From Benincasa hispida (Eukaryota; Streptophyta; Magnoliopsida; Cucurbitales; Cucurbitaceae), in the NCBI RefSeq assembly GCF_009727055.1, contig NC_052357.1:82808156-82872155 (forward strand): a stretch of 64,000 nt of DNA, given 5' to 3'. Under the pieces are notes generated by a model, which did not search any database, had not been told where the DNA came from, and saw nothing but the letters and a program-made list of their open reading frames with translations. A program made the position numbers and the translations under genes. Shown one piece after another: positions 22,869-36,456 of this stretch (within the stretch, counting starts at the first letter, position 1; every line of letters begins with the position of its first letter).

Positions 22869-25800
22869 ATGATTGAATTTTATCGGAATTCTTCAATTGA
22901 GTGGAAGCCCTCTCCTGTAGTAGCGCTAGCCTCCAGTGCCGATGATTCTCAGGTCGCAGCTGCCCGAGAAGACGGCTCGCTTGAGATTTGGCTGGTGTCT
23001 CCTGGTTCTGTCGGGTGGCACTGTCAATTGGTACGGTCCACCATCATTTATTCAGTTCTTGGTCCGACTAATTGGCTTTTGAAGTCTGATTAAATTGTGT
23101 TTTTGATGCAGACGATTAGTGGAGACCCTACTTCTAGGGTTTCATCACTTGTCTGGTGCTCTGCCGGTTCAAAAGATAGGCCTTTCGGTCGCTTATTTTC
23201 GTCCAGCATTGATGGTTCAATTTCGGAATGGGATTTGTTTGATTTAACGCAGAAGGTATACACTCTTGCTTCCTCAAAGAAATGCTGGCCATTTGCTGTA
23301 GTCTTTCAGACTTCACGTTAACGAGTTAATGTGTTGTTTCTAATGTTCAATAAAGCATCTGTGTGCATTTAAATATCGTAGTGGCGTTTATTTACTCATT
23401 TTCTTCTTTAATTGCTATCTGAAACCCAATGAGTTTAGGATTGTTACCTACGATTTCTTATCAAGATTTAAGTTCACTGAAGATATTTGAATATTGTAGG
23501 AAAATTTGTTGCCAGAATGGTGAAATTTGCGTTTAGTAATATATCTCAACGCGGCCTTGGGTCTCTGGGTGTACCGTATTTGTTTTGAGAAACAACCCCT
23601 TGCTTTATTGTTATCCCAAGAAGTTTGTTTTTGATTGATGGTTATTATTTTTGCAGTCTGTTTTAGAATCAATTGGCGTCTCCATCTGGCAAATTGCTGC
23701 AGCACCCTGTAGTACTCATGAGGTTCACAGGGAGGAGGTAAATCCCCAAGACACTGAGAACGGGCACGTAACTGACGACGAGAGTGATTGCGAGAGCGAA
23801 GATGATTCTAATTCATCTGAGCTTCATGTCCAATCTAGTGATGAGAATCCCTCTCTAGCAATTGCTTGTGATGATGGTTGTGTGCGTATTTACAATATAT
23901 GTGATGCAGAAGAGTTTATCTACAAAAGATCGTTGCCTAGGGTCAGTGGTGAGAATCTATTCCCAGATCCATTGCTTCTATGTCATTTTTTATTTTACTA
24001 TTAGCTGGATAATCAAATCCCATTTGTCCTGCTGCTGCTCCCAGGTAGGGTTTTAAGTGTAACATGGAGCAATGATGCAGAACGGATATTTTCAGGGAGC
24101 AGTGATGGGTATGTACATGTACCACCCACTGTTACTTGCAATTGAACTTTGTATGATGTATTATAAACAGGATCCTTATCCAATTTAAGTTGCTAAATTA
24201 TAGTTACCTCATATTTGTTCGTTACTCACCCCCTCCTCTTTTCCATTTACTACTTTCAGATTTATTCGATGCTGGAATGCTAATCTTGGACATGAGATCT
24301 ATAGGATTACTGCAGGACTTGGAGGTTTGGGCAGTGAACCAGAACTTTGTGTATGGTCATTGCTTTCCCTTAGGTAAAGAATCACGTACTGATCACATAG
24401 TTGTTAGGATTATTTTCTACCATTCATGATTATACTCTTCTGTTCGGGCGGCATTTGTTATTCGGTATTTCTTGATAACTGCAGGTGTGGTACCCTTGTT
24501 AGTGCCGATAGTACTGGTAGTGTCCAGTTTTGGGACAGTAATCATGGAACTCTTTTACAAGCACACACCCTACACAAGGGTGATGTGAACGCACTTGCAG
24601 CTACCCCTAATCACAATCGAGTATATTCTGCTGGCTCTGATGGTCAGGTACTGATTTTGGTCATTCTTATGGTTTCATATTTGTGCTTTTGTACAACTCT
24701 TGCATGTTTGTCAATCATGATAGTCCTCATGTACATTTTCATGCTTGTACGTCACCCAGCATTCTTGTCTTTATATTCAAGTATTATTAGTGTATCATTA
24801 TCCATGTATAGTACCGTAATCTATATGTTTGTTTCACTTTCTTCTTAGTAAAGAACTTTCAGTTTTGAATTGTAAATTTAAGTTTCTTCTCTGCTCTTTC
24901 GAATGGTGTGGTGTCCAAAATTTATTCTTTGATTGTTTTGGCCTATGTCCATTGGGTAAGTTGAAAATCACAAATTATGTTCTTTGTTCTCGATTTATGA
25001 AATTATTGAACAAAAGAAATGACATATTTATGCCCCAAGCTATGGTTTAGACTGTAGCTTGCTATTGTGATTATTACTAGGAAATGAGGGGCAAGAGTTG
25101 AAATTTATTTAACAATCTTAGAGGTTGATCATGTGGGTAGTTCACGTGCTGCTAAATGATTCTATTATTTTTGTATATTGTGAAAGGTAGTAGGTTGCAG
25201 TAGCTGGGTTGTCTTTTTGTGAGGTGTCAAAGTTTGTTTGTGTGTGAACAAAGAAGGGGTTAGTTTGTCACTTAACTGTCCTTATTGCTGATCAGTTGGT
25301 AGCTTATACCAATTTGGCTTCCTTATTGGTGCTTATGGTAAAATTAAAACTTGTCGAGTGCCTATGAATTTTATCAGTCTATAATATTGTCCCAACCAAT
25401 GTATGGAATCACTGTTGACCTGAATTACAGGCTTAGTTGCTGAGGAATTAAGTTAATGTTTGCATGGTTTTTCTATGTGGTAAATCAAATTCCATAACAC
25501 TTATGTTTTGTGAATAATGTCTTTGTAGGTTATTCTCTATAAGCTCTCTAACGAGAATGTTGCATCTAGTGAAGACAAGTGTTCTTCTGAAACGATGAAG
25601 AAATGGATTTATGTTGGTCATGTTAGGGCTCATACTCACGATATCAGGGCTTTGACTGTTGCAGTACCAATTTGTCGGGAAGGTACTTTTATTAGTTTTT
25701 GTTCACTGTTATTTTTGTCTATACCAACATTGGGCTTTTGTCATCAGATACATCCAGGGAAAACTCTAGGTTTGTTTGTTGGTAAAATCCTAAGTTCATA

Positions 25801-28668
25801 ATCGAGATCGAATTTATTAGTTATTCATTTTCGTTTTTATATGTTCCCTTTTGTTTTCTTGACTTTTTAGATTTTTCTTTTCTTATCGGCAGAGCCATCA
25901 CAAGATGAAGAGGTAAAAAGAATCCGTTATAAGAAGAAGCCTAATGATTTTAGCTATCGTAAATGGGCCCATCTTGGAGTTCCAATGCTAATGTCTGGCG
26001 GTGATGATACGAAGCTGTTTGCATATTCTGCTCAGGAATTTACCAAATTTTCTCCCCATGATATATGTCCTGCGCCGCAAAGGGTACCTATGCAACTTGT
26101 ACTTAATACTGTTTTCAACCAAGCACCGTTATTACTTGTTCAGGCTGCCCACTCTCTGGAAATCCTGTGTATTCGCCCAAAAAGTGGTTCCTTTGGAGAT
26201 AAGGCTTGTGGCCCTTCTAAGGGACAAACAAAGGCAGATTTATTGGTTCGAGTTAAGAGCAAGGCATCTCGAAAGATTATCTGCAGTACTATTTCCAATT
26301 CCGGAAAGCTATTTGCATATTCTGATCATACCAAACCCAACTTATTTGAGTTGAAGAAATCTGGTGGAAGCAAATGTTCGTGGACTGTTATTAGAAGGAA
26401 ACTTCCAAATATGCTACCATTTGCCCATTCTATGGTCTTCAGTTTTGATTCTTCTCGATTAATCATAGCAGGACATGATAAAAGGATATATGTAAGTTGC
26501 TTTACTAGTACGATGTCTTTGAGTTTAGTTTTATATATTTTCTATGAAATACATTCACCCCTTCAGCTTCCCCATCTGATTTACTTGAATATTGTGCTTG
26601 CTTAGACTCATATTTATGACTTTATCTATGATACATTGCCTGATTTGTATGGATGTATTTTTCTTATACCCTTAAAGTCATGAAACACGTTTGGCATTTT
26701 TTGGTATGAATTGATGGGATTAGTTTGTATAATTCCGTCAATCAAATATGCTAGATATCATTTTATTTCTGTTGCTGTTGAAAGGGGATTGTTTTAGGGA
26801 TTTCTATGTTGATCTCTTAATTGCACTCTAGTGATTTCTATTTTCTTGGTGAACAAATAAGCTAATATTAAAGAACTTTGATTCTTTTTGTGGTGGTTTG
26901 TTTTGGTCGATTTGTGAGTGGTATTTAATTAATATTTTTTTACCCCTTTCTTGTGGGAACAGGTTGTGGATGTGGGTAGTTTGGAAGTCTTACATAGTTT
27001 TACGCCTTTCCGGGAGCTGCAGGATGCTACATTGCCACCCACTGAACCTCCTATAACAAAATTATTTACAAGTTCAGATGGGCAGTGGTTAGCCGCAGTC
27101 AACTGCTTTGGAGATATATATGTTTTCAATATGGAGATTATGAGGTTTGTTATCTTGTTGAGTTGATGTATTGTCCATAATCAGCTTATCATTGGCCTCC
27201 TTCCCTATCTGCATTATCATGGTTTCCAAGAAAGTCATGCATGGATTATTATTCTCTTGTAACAGGCAACACTGGTTCATTTCAAGACTAGATGGTGCCT
27301 CAATTACAGCTGGAGGCTTTCCTCAATGGAACAACAATGTGCTCGTAGTCACTACTTCTTCAAATCAGGTTTATGCATTTGATGTTGAGGCCAAACAATT
27401 AGGAGACTGGTCAATGCGACATACACAAGCTCTTCCAAAGAGATTCCAAGAATTTCCTGGGGAGGTTATTGGTCTCTCTTTCCCACCATCTGCCACCTCT
27501 TTGCCTGTTATCGTGTATAGTTCCAGGTATTGCTCTACATTTCCATTTTACATGCTGCAGTGAAATATACTTGAACAACTATGCCCTTTTAAGATTCAAA
27601 TTTGGTTGTTGAATAGAATTTGATAGACTTGCACTGTCGTGTGATTGATTACTAAGTTGTTGAGCTTTTGGTTCTTCTGTATCCTCGCTGGACTTTCCTG
27701 GAATGGTAATGTTACTTGGGTGTTTGCTACAAGGTTATGGACTGCTTATTCCTGTGACCGAGCATTTCATGATATTATATTATGACAAAGCCATTGTCAT
27801 CCAACCAATAATGATATTATTCCTCAGATTTTGTATATTGATTATCACCGTCGTAATGGCATTGTAAAGTGCTAGAGAAGTCACTTTGGTTTGCTGTGAC
27901 CAAATTTGATGACCATTATTATTATATTATCCCAGCAGGATGGAGAAAGAAGTGCGGTGCTCTAAAGTCTAAACTACCATGGACATTTTTGTTCTTGCAA
28001 TCGTCATTTTCTTTTTTTGTTTCGAGTGTGGGGTTTTTCATTACTGGCTCATTTTTCCGGCTAGTAGTGGTGCATGTGCTGATGCACAGCTTGCTGAAAT
28101 ATGTTTGATGATGTGTTTAATCATTATCCTTCCTCATATTTCCGATATCAATCATATTATCGTTGTGGGTCTTGAAAATATATTTCACTCTTTAGCATAT
28201 TCTGATCATTTGTTGATTTTGCTAGAATCATAGATCTGTAATCCTTGTTAGGGTATCTTGGTGCTCTACTCATGTTTAATTCTGTTTGATCTAGCTTTCC
28301 CCCTTGCTATACTTTTTGCTGCTTGACTGAAAAAATCTCTTCTATTTTGTAGGGCAATGTGCTTGATTGACTTTAGGATGTCGGTGGACCAAGATGATGA
28401 ATATGTAATGATAAGTGGACAAGATTCAACGGTGAAGAGTTTATGGGGTACTCCAATAAATGGGAAATTGAAACGTAAGTTAAGAGACTGCCAAACAGAG
28501 GGTAGACCACATGGTAGAAAGAATTTTGAAATTTTTCCTTTTAGAGATCCTGTTTTACTTATTGGACACCTCTCCAAAACTTCACTCTTGATTATAGAAA
28601 AACCATGGTTAGAAGTGGCTAACACTTTCGATGCCCCACCTGTGCACAGACATATATATGGGACTTAA
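22869..28668 (+). CDS. UTP4: UTP4 homologue, WD40 protein of the small-subunit processome
   Basis: Coding exons: 22869-23030, 23112-23255, 23657-23948, 24045-24108, 24260-24373, 24485-24647, 25529-25682, 25893-26491, 26963-27144, 27266-27526, 28353-28668. All introns are GT-AG, all phases agree, and the total is 816 codons plus TAA. The protein starts [17 protein letters not shown] and shows repeated WD40 blades ([60 protein letters not shown]). An acidic insert is at residues 142-153 and the tail is a conserved [26 protein letters not shown]4 (cirhin in animals; POPCORN in Arabidopsis, as I recall) acts in the nucleolus in the t-UTP subcomplex that starts 18S pre-rRNA processing. Length suits the plant family. 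A possible poly(A) signal AATAAA is at 28898. The family call is from the sequence pattern; exon borders are my manual reading. Confidence 0.92.
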
Positions 28669-30874
28669 GTCTTCATATTAATGGCTTTTTTCTAGGATAT
28701 ATTTGAATGTTGGAATCCACCATTCTTTCTACGACGTCTCTCGATTTCTACAATTTTGTTCCGGGGAGGGGGATAATCTGAGCGTCTAAAGCAGTGTTGT
28801 ATTGTATTATTGAATTTTTTCTTGAACTTAAAAGTAGTTCTTTTAGTCTATAAAGCTCTTGAATATGCCCTTCCCTCCCCCGCCCCCTGTCCTAACAAAT
28901 AAAAAATACCCTATCAAAACATAGTTATTTTTTCTTCTTTGTTATTAGTATTTGCAATGCAGATATTTACCGACGGTTTTAGATTTTTTTAATGGAGAAC
29001 AGTTAGTTGTATTAATATACTTTCCAGGATATCGTTTATAATATACTAATGTGGAGTTTCGGTGGAAAATTGATCTGGCTTGCAGTCTTAGTCAGGCAGG
29101 TAAAAGTCCCTAACTCTACATGCTGATTTCTTGTGTACTAGCAACTACAGCTAAGCACCTTTAAATTCTTGCTGTTCCCACGAAAGTTATTTGTGTTCGT
29201 ATAACATATAAATTGAAATGGTGGTGGTGAGAAGGATATTTTTTTTGGAAAAATAAGTGAACTGTTCATGTGTGGTCATAGCGCTTGGCCCAAGAAGCTT
29301 GGATGGTCCAATTCAATTTGCTAGCCTGGTCAAATTGGCCCTTATTCAATTAAAGACTCCTGGAAAAGGTAGAGCTGTGAATCTTCTAAAAAAATTCCAC
29401 ATTATTTTCCTTTTGTACAATGTACTGGTATCACAGATTAGATTGTTGTAGAATTTAGCGAGCTGTTTTTTATATATCATGGTAGATTTGAAATAGATTG
29501 TAAATAGCCGTATTTGTACCTTGAGAAGCATCGAGTGGAGTGTGTACAAAACTGTGGGTAGGTTGTTTGTACATTTATGTTAAAGTTGAAGCTTTGTTAA
29601 TGTAATAATTCTACAACAATGAGGAGAAGAGGATTGACATCGGGACGTGTCAGAGTGAAGTGGGCAGAGTTGTCCATTACCTAGAATCCATATCTTTTCC
29701 AAGATGTGGGCGCTATTTTCTGGAGAAAAAAGAGAGATTTTTTTTTTGGGGTGCCAAAAAAAAAAAAAAGAAAAGAAAAGAAAAAGAAAAAGAAAGAAAG
29801 AAAGAAATAGAAAACAAAAATCAATAATTGCAGCTGTTTCATTTAATGGATCATATTCCTAGTCGGTAGCTGTCCCAAGAGTGGTGGGGTTGCTTTTATT
29901 TCTCGTCCGTTTCTGGTTTGAATTGAAATGAAGCTTCGTTTTCGACTTCCTTCCAACATGTTTGTCTCTTTCGAAATCACTTTGCCTTTGCCTTCCCAAT
30001 ATTTTTCTTCCAATAATCAAATTTTGTTTGGTCATTTAAGCGGCTAGGCTGGCATCCCTTCCAATGCCCCCTAACTAAAGTTGCTCTTTTGAGTTGTGAC
30101 CCTTATTATTATCATTATCATTATTGCTTAATCATCTTCTTCTCTTTCTTTATTCTTTTCCTCTTTTTTTGTGGGAAATATGGTGCCACCTCCCTTGTCT
30201 TTTAACCACTTCCCTCTTTCTTTTCTTTTTCTTTTTTAATAATATATCCTCATTCAAGGTGTTTGAAATTTAAGTTTATCAAATTCGAGAATAGTTATGT
30301 TGATGGAGTACTACTTTTGCTTCTTTTATAGCCAGAGTAAATATGAGAGATTGTTGAATTTAATGTGACTTGCTTTTGTCGTTAAAAAAACATTTTCTAA
30401 TATCGACATGAGTTAACTCAGTGATTAAAGCGTTTATCCCTTTTTTTGAAATCGAAGATTAAAACCTCTACCTTCGCATTTGTATTAAATAATAATAATA
30501 ATAATGATAATGATAATTACTCCCATGGTTTTATTTTTTTTGTTCCGATTAATTTCTTTTTGTACAAAAGTTAGTTAGATTCAATGAGTGGATTTTTCTG
30601 TTTATAGTAGCTAGGATCTAAGATATATATGCTACAAACTCTATTTTCTATTTTTTTGGTCCATTTTTGGTGTTTCTTGTTTCCCATTGCATTGACAAGA
30701 ACGTGAAAAAGAGAAGACACACAGCCTAAAACACTGGGTGAAAATTAAATTGAGAATAAGAATAATAACAAAAGGAACAATATCCCTCTGATATATATAT
30801 AATAACATGTCGTTATCATTTACTTGACGGCCCAAAAAAAAGGGTTGGAAGCTGCGGCGGAATCACTAATAGCC
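28669..30874. other. Intergenic region between UTP4 and the SOFL gene
   Basis: Convergent 3' flanks. No further gene is visible. A purine tract (a-rich gaaaa/gaaag repeats) lies at 29757-29815. A short hydrophobic ORF around 29257-29451 has no family resemblance. Confidence 0.6.
29757..29815 (+). repeat. Purine microsatellite (A)n/(GAAA)n
   Basis: A run of As is followed by imperfect gaaaa, gaaaaa and gaaag units, about 59 bp long. Confidence 0.8.
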
Positions 30875-31599
30875 TCATTCTTCCGGTGCTGATTTTTCGG
30901 AGCGATAAAAACCAAGATGTTTCCTCAATGCAGATTTTCTCTGTGTTTAAAAGTTTCAATTTTTATCCCCAAACTACTAAACTGGAAAAGAAGAAGAAGA
31001 GGAATTTACCTTAAAGTGGGTTGCGGAGAATCCCTGAGAAAAATCTACTGGATTCTCCTCCAAAGCTTTGTTGCTTATTGCTACATTGATTTTCTGCACA
31101 ATAAACAATCAACAAACATAAGAATGACAGATATTTTTCTTGAATTTACAGAGAAGAATCTAATGGAACTGTTCCTTACGCTTGGTTTGCTGTAGCCGTA
31201 TACAGGGGAGCTAGCAGTGTCGTCAAGGTAAGAATGTTGCTGATTTCTCCCATTTTGTTTGCCTTTCTTCCCCTTCTTTATCTCCTCCTTATTACAATTT
31301 ATTGCTGATTCTGAAGCTGAAAAGGCATAGGAAGAATACCCATTAGTGTAAAACAATTCTTCATTGTCCTCAATGTAATGTGGTGGACCTGAGGAAGCAT
31401 CAGACACCATTGATAGATCTTCTTCTTCATCCTCCTGCTCCGTTCTTGCTTTTGCTTCTTTTGCCTTATAATTTTCACCAACCCCGCCATCGCCGCCGCT
31501 GCCGCAGAAATGATGGTCTGAAGTATAGGATTGATCTAAGTACATAGTCCAACCTGATTCGCTTCCACTGCAATAATGTGTAGAAGACCAATCATTCAT
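30875..31599 (-). CDS. SOB FIVE-LIKE (SOFL) family protein
   Basis: Coding exons on the minus strand: 31599-31180, 31093-31010, 30940-30875. Introns of 86 and 69 bp begin GTAAGG and GTAAAT and end CAG, all phase 0; 189 codons plus TGA. Residues 12-24 (GSESGWTMYLDQS) match the SOFL-A box. Residues 61-74 (DLSMVSDASSGPPH) match SOFL-B. The later exons add the conserved DFSQGFSATHF and KSALRKHLGFYRSEKSAPEE tail. SOFL proteins are small plant-specific proteins whose overexpression raises cytokinin responses; no enzyme domain is known. Between the boxes lies a Gly/Asp/Glu-rich stretch. If intron 1 is not removed, the frame runs on to a stop at 31081, giving an unrelated tail. The third exon border is the least certain. 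Confidence 0.88.
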
Positions 31600-31672
31600 G
31601 GTGGCAATTCAGTGGTTAAGCTTTGAGGGAATTTTTGGCTTCAGGTAGTAGAAGAGATTGTGAAGATTGGAA

Positions 31673-31682
31673 TATTTATATA
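31673..31682 (-). promoter_or_regulatory. TATA box of the SOFL gene
   Basis: The minus strand reads TATATAAATA, about 75 bp upstream of the ATG at 31599, followed by a short leader. Confidence 0.6.
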
Positions 31683-32433
31683 ACAAAGATTTTCTCTATT
31701 CTTCTCTTTCTCTGAGTTGTGGGATTTCTATTGAAGGGGAAAAAGGGATCAAAACAATGACACTAAAATCCTGGACTTAGTTTATCCCTCGTTTTATCTT
31801 TTGGCCTTTCCTTTCTTTACCTGTTTGTGGACACATCAGAGATGCCAGTTGGCAGGAACAATGGGCAAATCAACAACAATGATGATATCAAAAGCGACAA
31901 ACGTTTGGATGTGCAACGACAGTAGGCCCCCCTGCAAATGTACAATGGTGGTGCTGTCATTTCTATTAAAATTGAAGCCTATTTTGGAACAAATCCACCT
32001 TCATTTTTACCTTTTTATTAAACTTAAGAACTTTTGATTAAGTTTGTGTTTTACTTTTTCTTTGACTAATCTTCATCAGTTCCTTTATATCTCCTTTTTT
32101 GATCCATCATTGCTGCCTTTTCTCTCAATCAGGAAAGGAAGATAAAAACAATCGCCTTTTTCACATTATCCTCTTCTGGGTGTCCTTTATTTTTCTCTTT
32201 CTCTTTCTTGTTTCTATCAGTTGTTTGGTATTGAATGTTAAAGTAGAATTAGACTTCTATTTATTGTTAATCAACCGTCAAGCATATAATTGTTTACAAG
32301 TTCCTGTTTTGTCTTTTCCTATCCCATTGGCTTCTTTCTTCTTCTTCACTGGGTTATGGAGTTATCTTTTTTGAAGGAATTTACTGCATTTGCTGTTTGT
32401 TTATACTTAGCTTCTCTTTTAAGCCTTCAATCT

Positions 32434-32468
<35 letters not shown>

Positions 32469-33369
32469 CTTCTAAAAGCCAAAAGGTTGGGTCTTTATTG
32501 AAAAATCACTCAAAAAGTTAAGATTCTGCAGTCCCCACAGTGGAAGCCCCTCATGGCCAAATTATTGACTCCTTTTTTGTTGTTGAACTCTCTAGCACTG
32601 GAGATTGGTTTTGGTCAGCGTTTTCTATTAGACCATCTTTATGCTGACTGCTGTAATCCCATCTCTTTCTCATAATTCATCTTCTCTTTGTTTCTCTGTT
32701 ATGTGAATGTCACAGTTTAGTTTCCATTACAAGCAAAATAACCTGTTTAAAAGTGACTCCACCAAGTTCTTGCTATTGAAATTTTAAGGGTTGAGAGAAG
32801 TATGGGCTTTGGTTGCAAAGAAGATGGTCCCTAAAGCAATGGGAGAAAAGCAAAGGTCAAACATTGGCCAGTTGCGCCTCTAGAATCACCATCTCTTCTC
32901 ATAATTCCACCTTTTCAAAGATTCTTCTTTCCTTCACTTACTTCCATACCTTTCTTTCCCTTTCAAGGCAAAGACAAACAACCCGACATCCGTATGTGTT
33001 AGCTAAGTTAAAGTCAAACATCCCTTTTTTTGCTTTTGCATTAAACACTTGATGTTAAAAAGTCCTTGCTGCTAATAATGGAATCCATTAATGCTTTGTT
33101 AGATTAGTAGAATTAAATCTCCATTCATCTGTCATTTTCTTAATCACCGCTCCAAATCAAAAAGTTGGTTTTGAATTTTGGAACATTTCTTTCTGTTAAT
33201 ATATTGGATTGATTTAATAGTTCCGGATAATCCGAGCTTTGCAAATGAAGTTTCTAGGGAGTAGAATAACTCAGTTGATAATGAACCAAATCTTCCATTG
33301 ATTTCCAAATTTCTTTTCTTATTTGGAATGAAAAAATGTTTAATTTCCTCAACAGTGCAATACAAGGCC
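31683..33369. other. Intergenic region between the SOFL and NAT genes
   Basis: Holds the SOFL upstream region and the NAT 3' flank. No further gene is recognised. It contains the CA microsatellite at 32434-32469. The small open frames here have no conserved features. Confidence 0.55.
32434..32469 (+). repeat. (CA)n-(TA)n microsatellite
   Basis: About 14 CA units are followed by four AT units. Likely polymorphic and usable as a marker. Confidence 0.95.
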
Positions 33370-36300
33370 TTAAAGTGATGGGAATAGCTTATTCAAACAG
33401 AATGGCAATGCATAGAATTCATCATTTCTTACATCTGAACTGTATAAGCAAAACTTCTCCCACCAATGTAAGCCACTGTCTTTCCGAGTTGCGTCGTTTT
33501 CTCGACTAAGTGTGCAATCCAAAATTAGAGCAACCAAAGACGCTATTGTTGCATGAGACATGAAGATCACAACAATCACATCGTTAAACTGCAACGCAGA
33601 ATAAGAACAACAACCATTCAATAAACAAACAGAACAGTGATAAAACATTCGCTCAAATAGTTGATTCTTTATTTTTGTGACTTCCTGCTTGCTTACCCAT
33701 CCATGGCCAGAGTAGATGTGGTCTGATGAATTCAAATCTTGGCGATAATCTTCTCTGAAGTATTGTGGTATTGACAGACCCAAAAAGAAGGAGGTGCCCA
33801 AGATGAATTTTGTTCTGAAACTGTTCAAGTTACAGAATTGGAGAAAACCAAGCCCAGAAGAGGCTGTGGGAAAATTACATTGATGTCAGTGAGTCTTGTC
33901 AATTTCAGAATCAGATTTCACAAATCATTGATATGTAATACAAGGATGGAAAAAATGGAGGCAAGTTAGAGAGATGGGAGTACGTACAGACGTAGCCGAA
34001 AAAGACACAATACAAGGCAGCAATAATTGGAAGAGGAATTGAGGCAAAAAGTGCTCCAAATTTCCCTGGTTATGATAATAGGCAGTCAAATTTGTTAGGC
34101 AAAAGGAACGCAACGTAGAGTAACTCCAAGGCTAAATAATATCAATATATTGCCAAATCATGCTGGCCTACCAAATACAGAGAAGAAGATCATGAAGCCA
34201 GCTGATATTTGGATGACCCTTCTGCTACCAACTCTTGTTAAAGCTAATAGACCAGCATTTTCCCTACACTTTTCAAAACCATTTGAGAAAAACACTACAA
34301 CATGTGATAAATGAGGTTGGTTTTTCCCAAGAATCCAAATCCATTTACATGTAATAATATATATTGTCCACTTCCACTTTTACTGTATCTGATGGTTTCC
34401 ACATGTTAAAATGTATTTCAAGCTGCAATAGCCAACCAACTTGATCTTGTGATATTGTTGAAGAATTTTGGATTAAATCTTAAATTTCAATCATTCAGTA
34501 TCATACCATATATTTTTGTTAATTTATGCAAACTAGTGAAATACGTCTTAATCTTACACAGATGCACAAGTGCCAGTGACAGAACCAAACATGCCATTGA
34601 GCAAAACTCCAATTCCCTGAAATTAAAGAAGAGATTAGAAAATAAGATTCCAAAACTAATATAGAAGTAAAGAACCAAAGAAGAATTCTAGCACAAATTA
34701 GACACTCATGACCACATCTTACTAGCCAACCGCTACCGCGGCTGATGATGGATGCAGGCACTGGAGTTGCACTGCCATATCTTGATGCAGCGAAAAATGT
34801 TCCGGTACTCTGAAATAACTTATTGTTAGAAGCAAGATAACTAGGAGGCAAATTAGCTCACGAAAAAGAAAATAGACATATATTTGAAGTTTAGAACTCG
34901 ACCTCAAAGAGAGAAACAACAGAAGCAGCCATCATTGCAAAGGCTTCTCCAGCGTTGAAAGTTGGACCTCCCCATTGAAATGGATAGGGAAAGTAAATCC
35001 TGCGGGCAATGAAATGAGATAATATAAGACCATAAGAACTCTCCAACAGTTATGAAAGGAACATTCTGATTCAGTAGCTAGATTTTTACCAAGGAGCAGT
35101 ACTCAAAAGTCCAGCTTGATCAGTTCGACAACTTTTTTGAGTAGTTGTGGGCTTGTGATTATAAACAGTACTTGAAGTTAAGAGTTGTGCATATAGCCAG
35201 ATAATTACAATTGAAAACAACACCGAATATCGATCATAGATTGGCTTTTTTGTTTTCAATAAATGAGGAAGATACTGCAAAACCACAAAACCAAGCAAGA
35301 AAAGTGTGTGATACCCACTATGTACAAAGTGAAAGTGAAATGACTCGAATGAGGCTAAAATATGAGATTTTACTTGCCTGTGAGATGAAAACTATAATAA
35401 TCAGTCCTGGAAGTCCAATTTCTACACATTTTGCCAGCTAAAAAGAGCAAAGAACAGTATGAAGAGAATGAAGAAAATCAATAGCCAAGGTAAGGTTGAA
35501 GAGCAAAAGGTTATTTATTGCATTACCATTGGAAAACCAAGATGATACAAACCAAGTCCAGTGAATGTAACACATGGAACCACAGAAAGAGGGCTGAGAA
35601 ACCTAATCCAAAAGTCATTACAAAAAATTATGTACTCTGCTAAAATGACCACGTTCAACATGGTTAAGAAACATATAAACTAAACAGTTAAGAGTTACCC
35701 ACCTCACAGTATTCCTCCAAAAGCCAAGAAAACCCATAACCATTTGAAAACATGAAGCCACTATGAGAGCTCCTTGAATTCCTCGCATGGTCTGAATGAA
35801 TCTCTGAAAGTGTATACAACAAGTAAATTATATTCCAAACATAATTATTTCAGATTCCTTCAAAAGCATTAGAATCAATAGAATTAGGAGAAAAGTAACA
35901 GAGTGTTACATCTTGAGGATCTGTCAAGGAAGCATATCTCTTAGCCAAAACAATGGAGATGGTAGGAACAAGATAAGCATATGAACCCACAACCACAACT
36001 GGTAATCTAGTCCCAAACAAAGACTGAAATAATGTGTTCAATCCAGAAACAAATAGCAAGGTCTGAATCACTTTGGCCTTCTCAACCTGAGTTCCAAAAA
36101 CACAATAAGCTAATAAAATTTTGAGAAATTTCAAGAATTCTAAAACGTAGTGCAAGAACGTCTTACATCGCCCCCACCCATTTGAGGAACAATCAAACTA
36201 GGAATCAGAACACTGAAACCAAGTGTCAATACATAGTGCTGAAAACCCAACACAAAAGCTTCCGCTACATCCACGATGAGGGGTTAAACATAATCAGTGA

Positions 36301-36456
36301 AAGATTCAACAGAAATCGAACAAAATAACGAGAAATGTATATTAAAAAAGAACACAAACGCCATGGAGGAGGACTGTTGATGCAATATTGAATTCCAGGT
36401 AGCTGCTCTTTCACCGGGTGAGGTTGAAGCGGATCTTCTGCAGGTTTATTAGTCAT
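33370..36456 (-). CDS. Nucleobase-ascorbate transporter (NAT/NCS2 family)
   Basis: Fourteen coding exons on the minus strand: 36456-36360, 36264-36167, 36086-35910, 35803-35703, 35602-35527, 35437-35378, 35274-35090, 34999-34903, 34809-34723, 34616-34558, 34263-34172, 34065-33988, 33863-33697, 33588-33370. Phases agree throughout, giving 530 codons plus TAA, the usual plant NAT length. The family signature [QEP]-N-x-G-x4-T-[RKG] is present as ENAGLLALTR at residues 347-356, and the TM1 Gln-His pair is FQHY (Q41 H42). A dozen or more hydrophobic segments and the tail EFYALPFCLNKLFPSL fit a polytopic membrane protein. Known members are proton-coupled xanthine/uric acid or related nucleobase carriers; the substrate here cannot be told. 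Intron 6 has a GC donor (CAG|GCAAGT). An upstream in-frame ATG at 36528 would add 24 hydrophobic residues not typical of the family, so 36456 was chosen. Confidence 0.92.

Noticed and set aside
24190..25050. Several ORFs across 24.2-25.0 kb as extra genes
   Set aside because: They are UTP4 exons read through into introns.
29257..29451. A 64-codon ORF downstream of UTP4, considered as an extra exon
   Set aside because: UTP4 already ends with its conserved tail at 28668, and the ORF has no similarity to the family and no matching splice acceptor.
31081..31179. Extension of the SOFL protein with tail RNSSIRFFSVNSRK
   Set aside because: This is intron read-through after a strong GTAAGG donor. 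The next exons restore the conserved SOFL tail.
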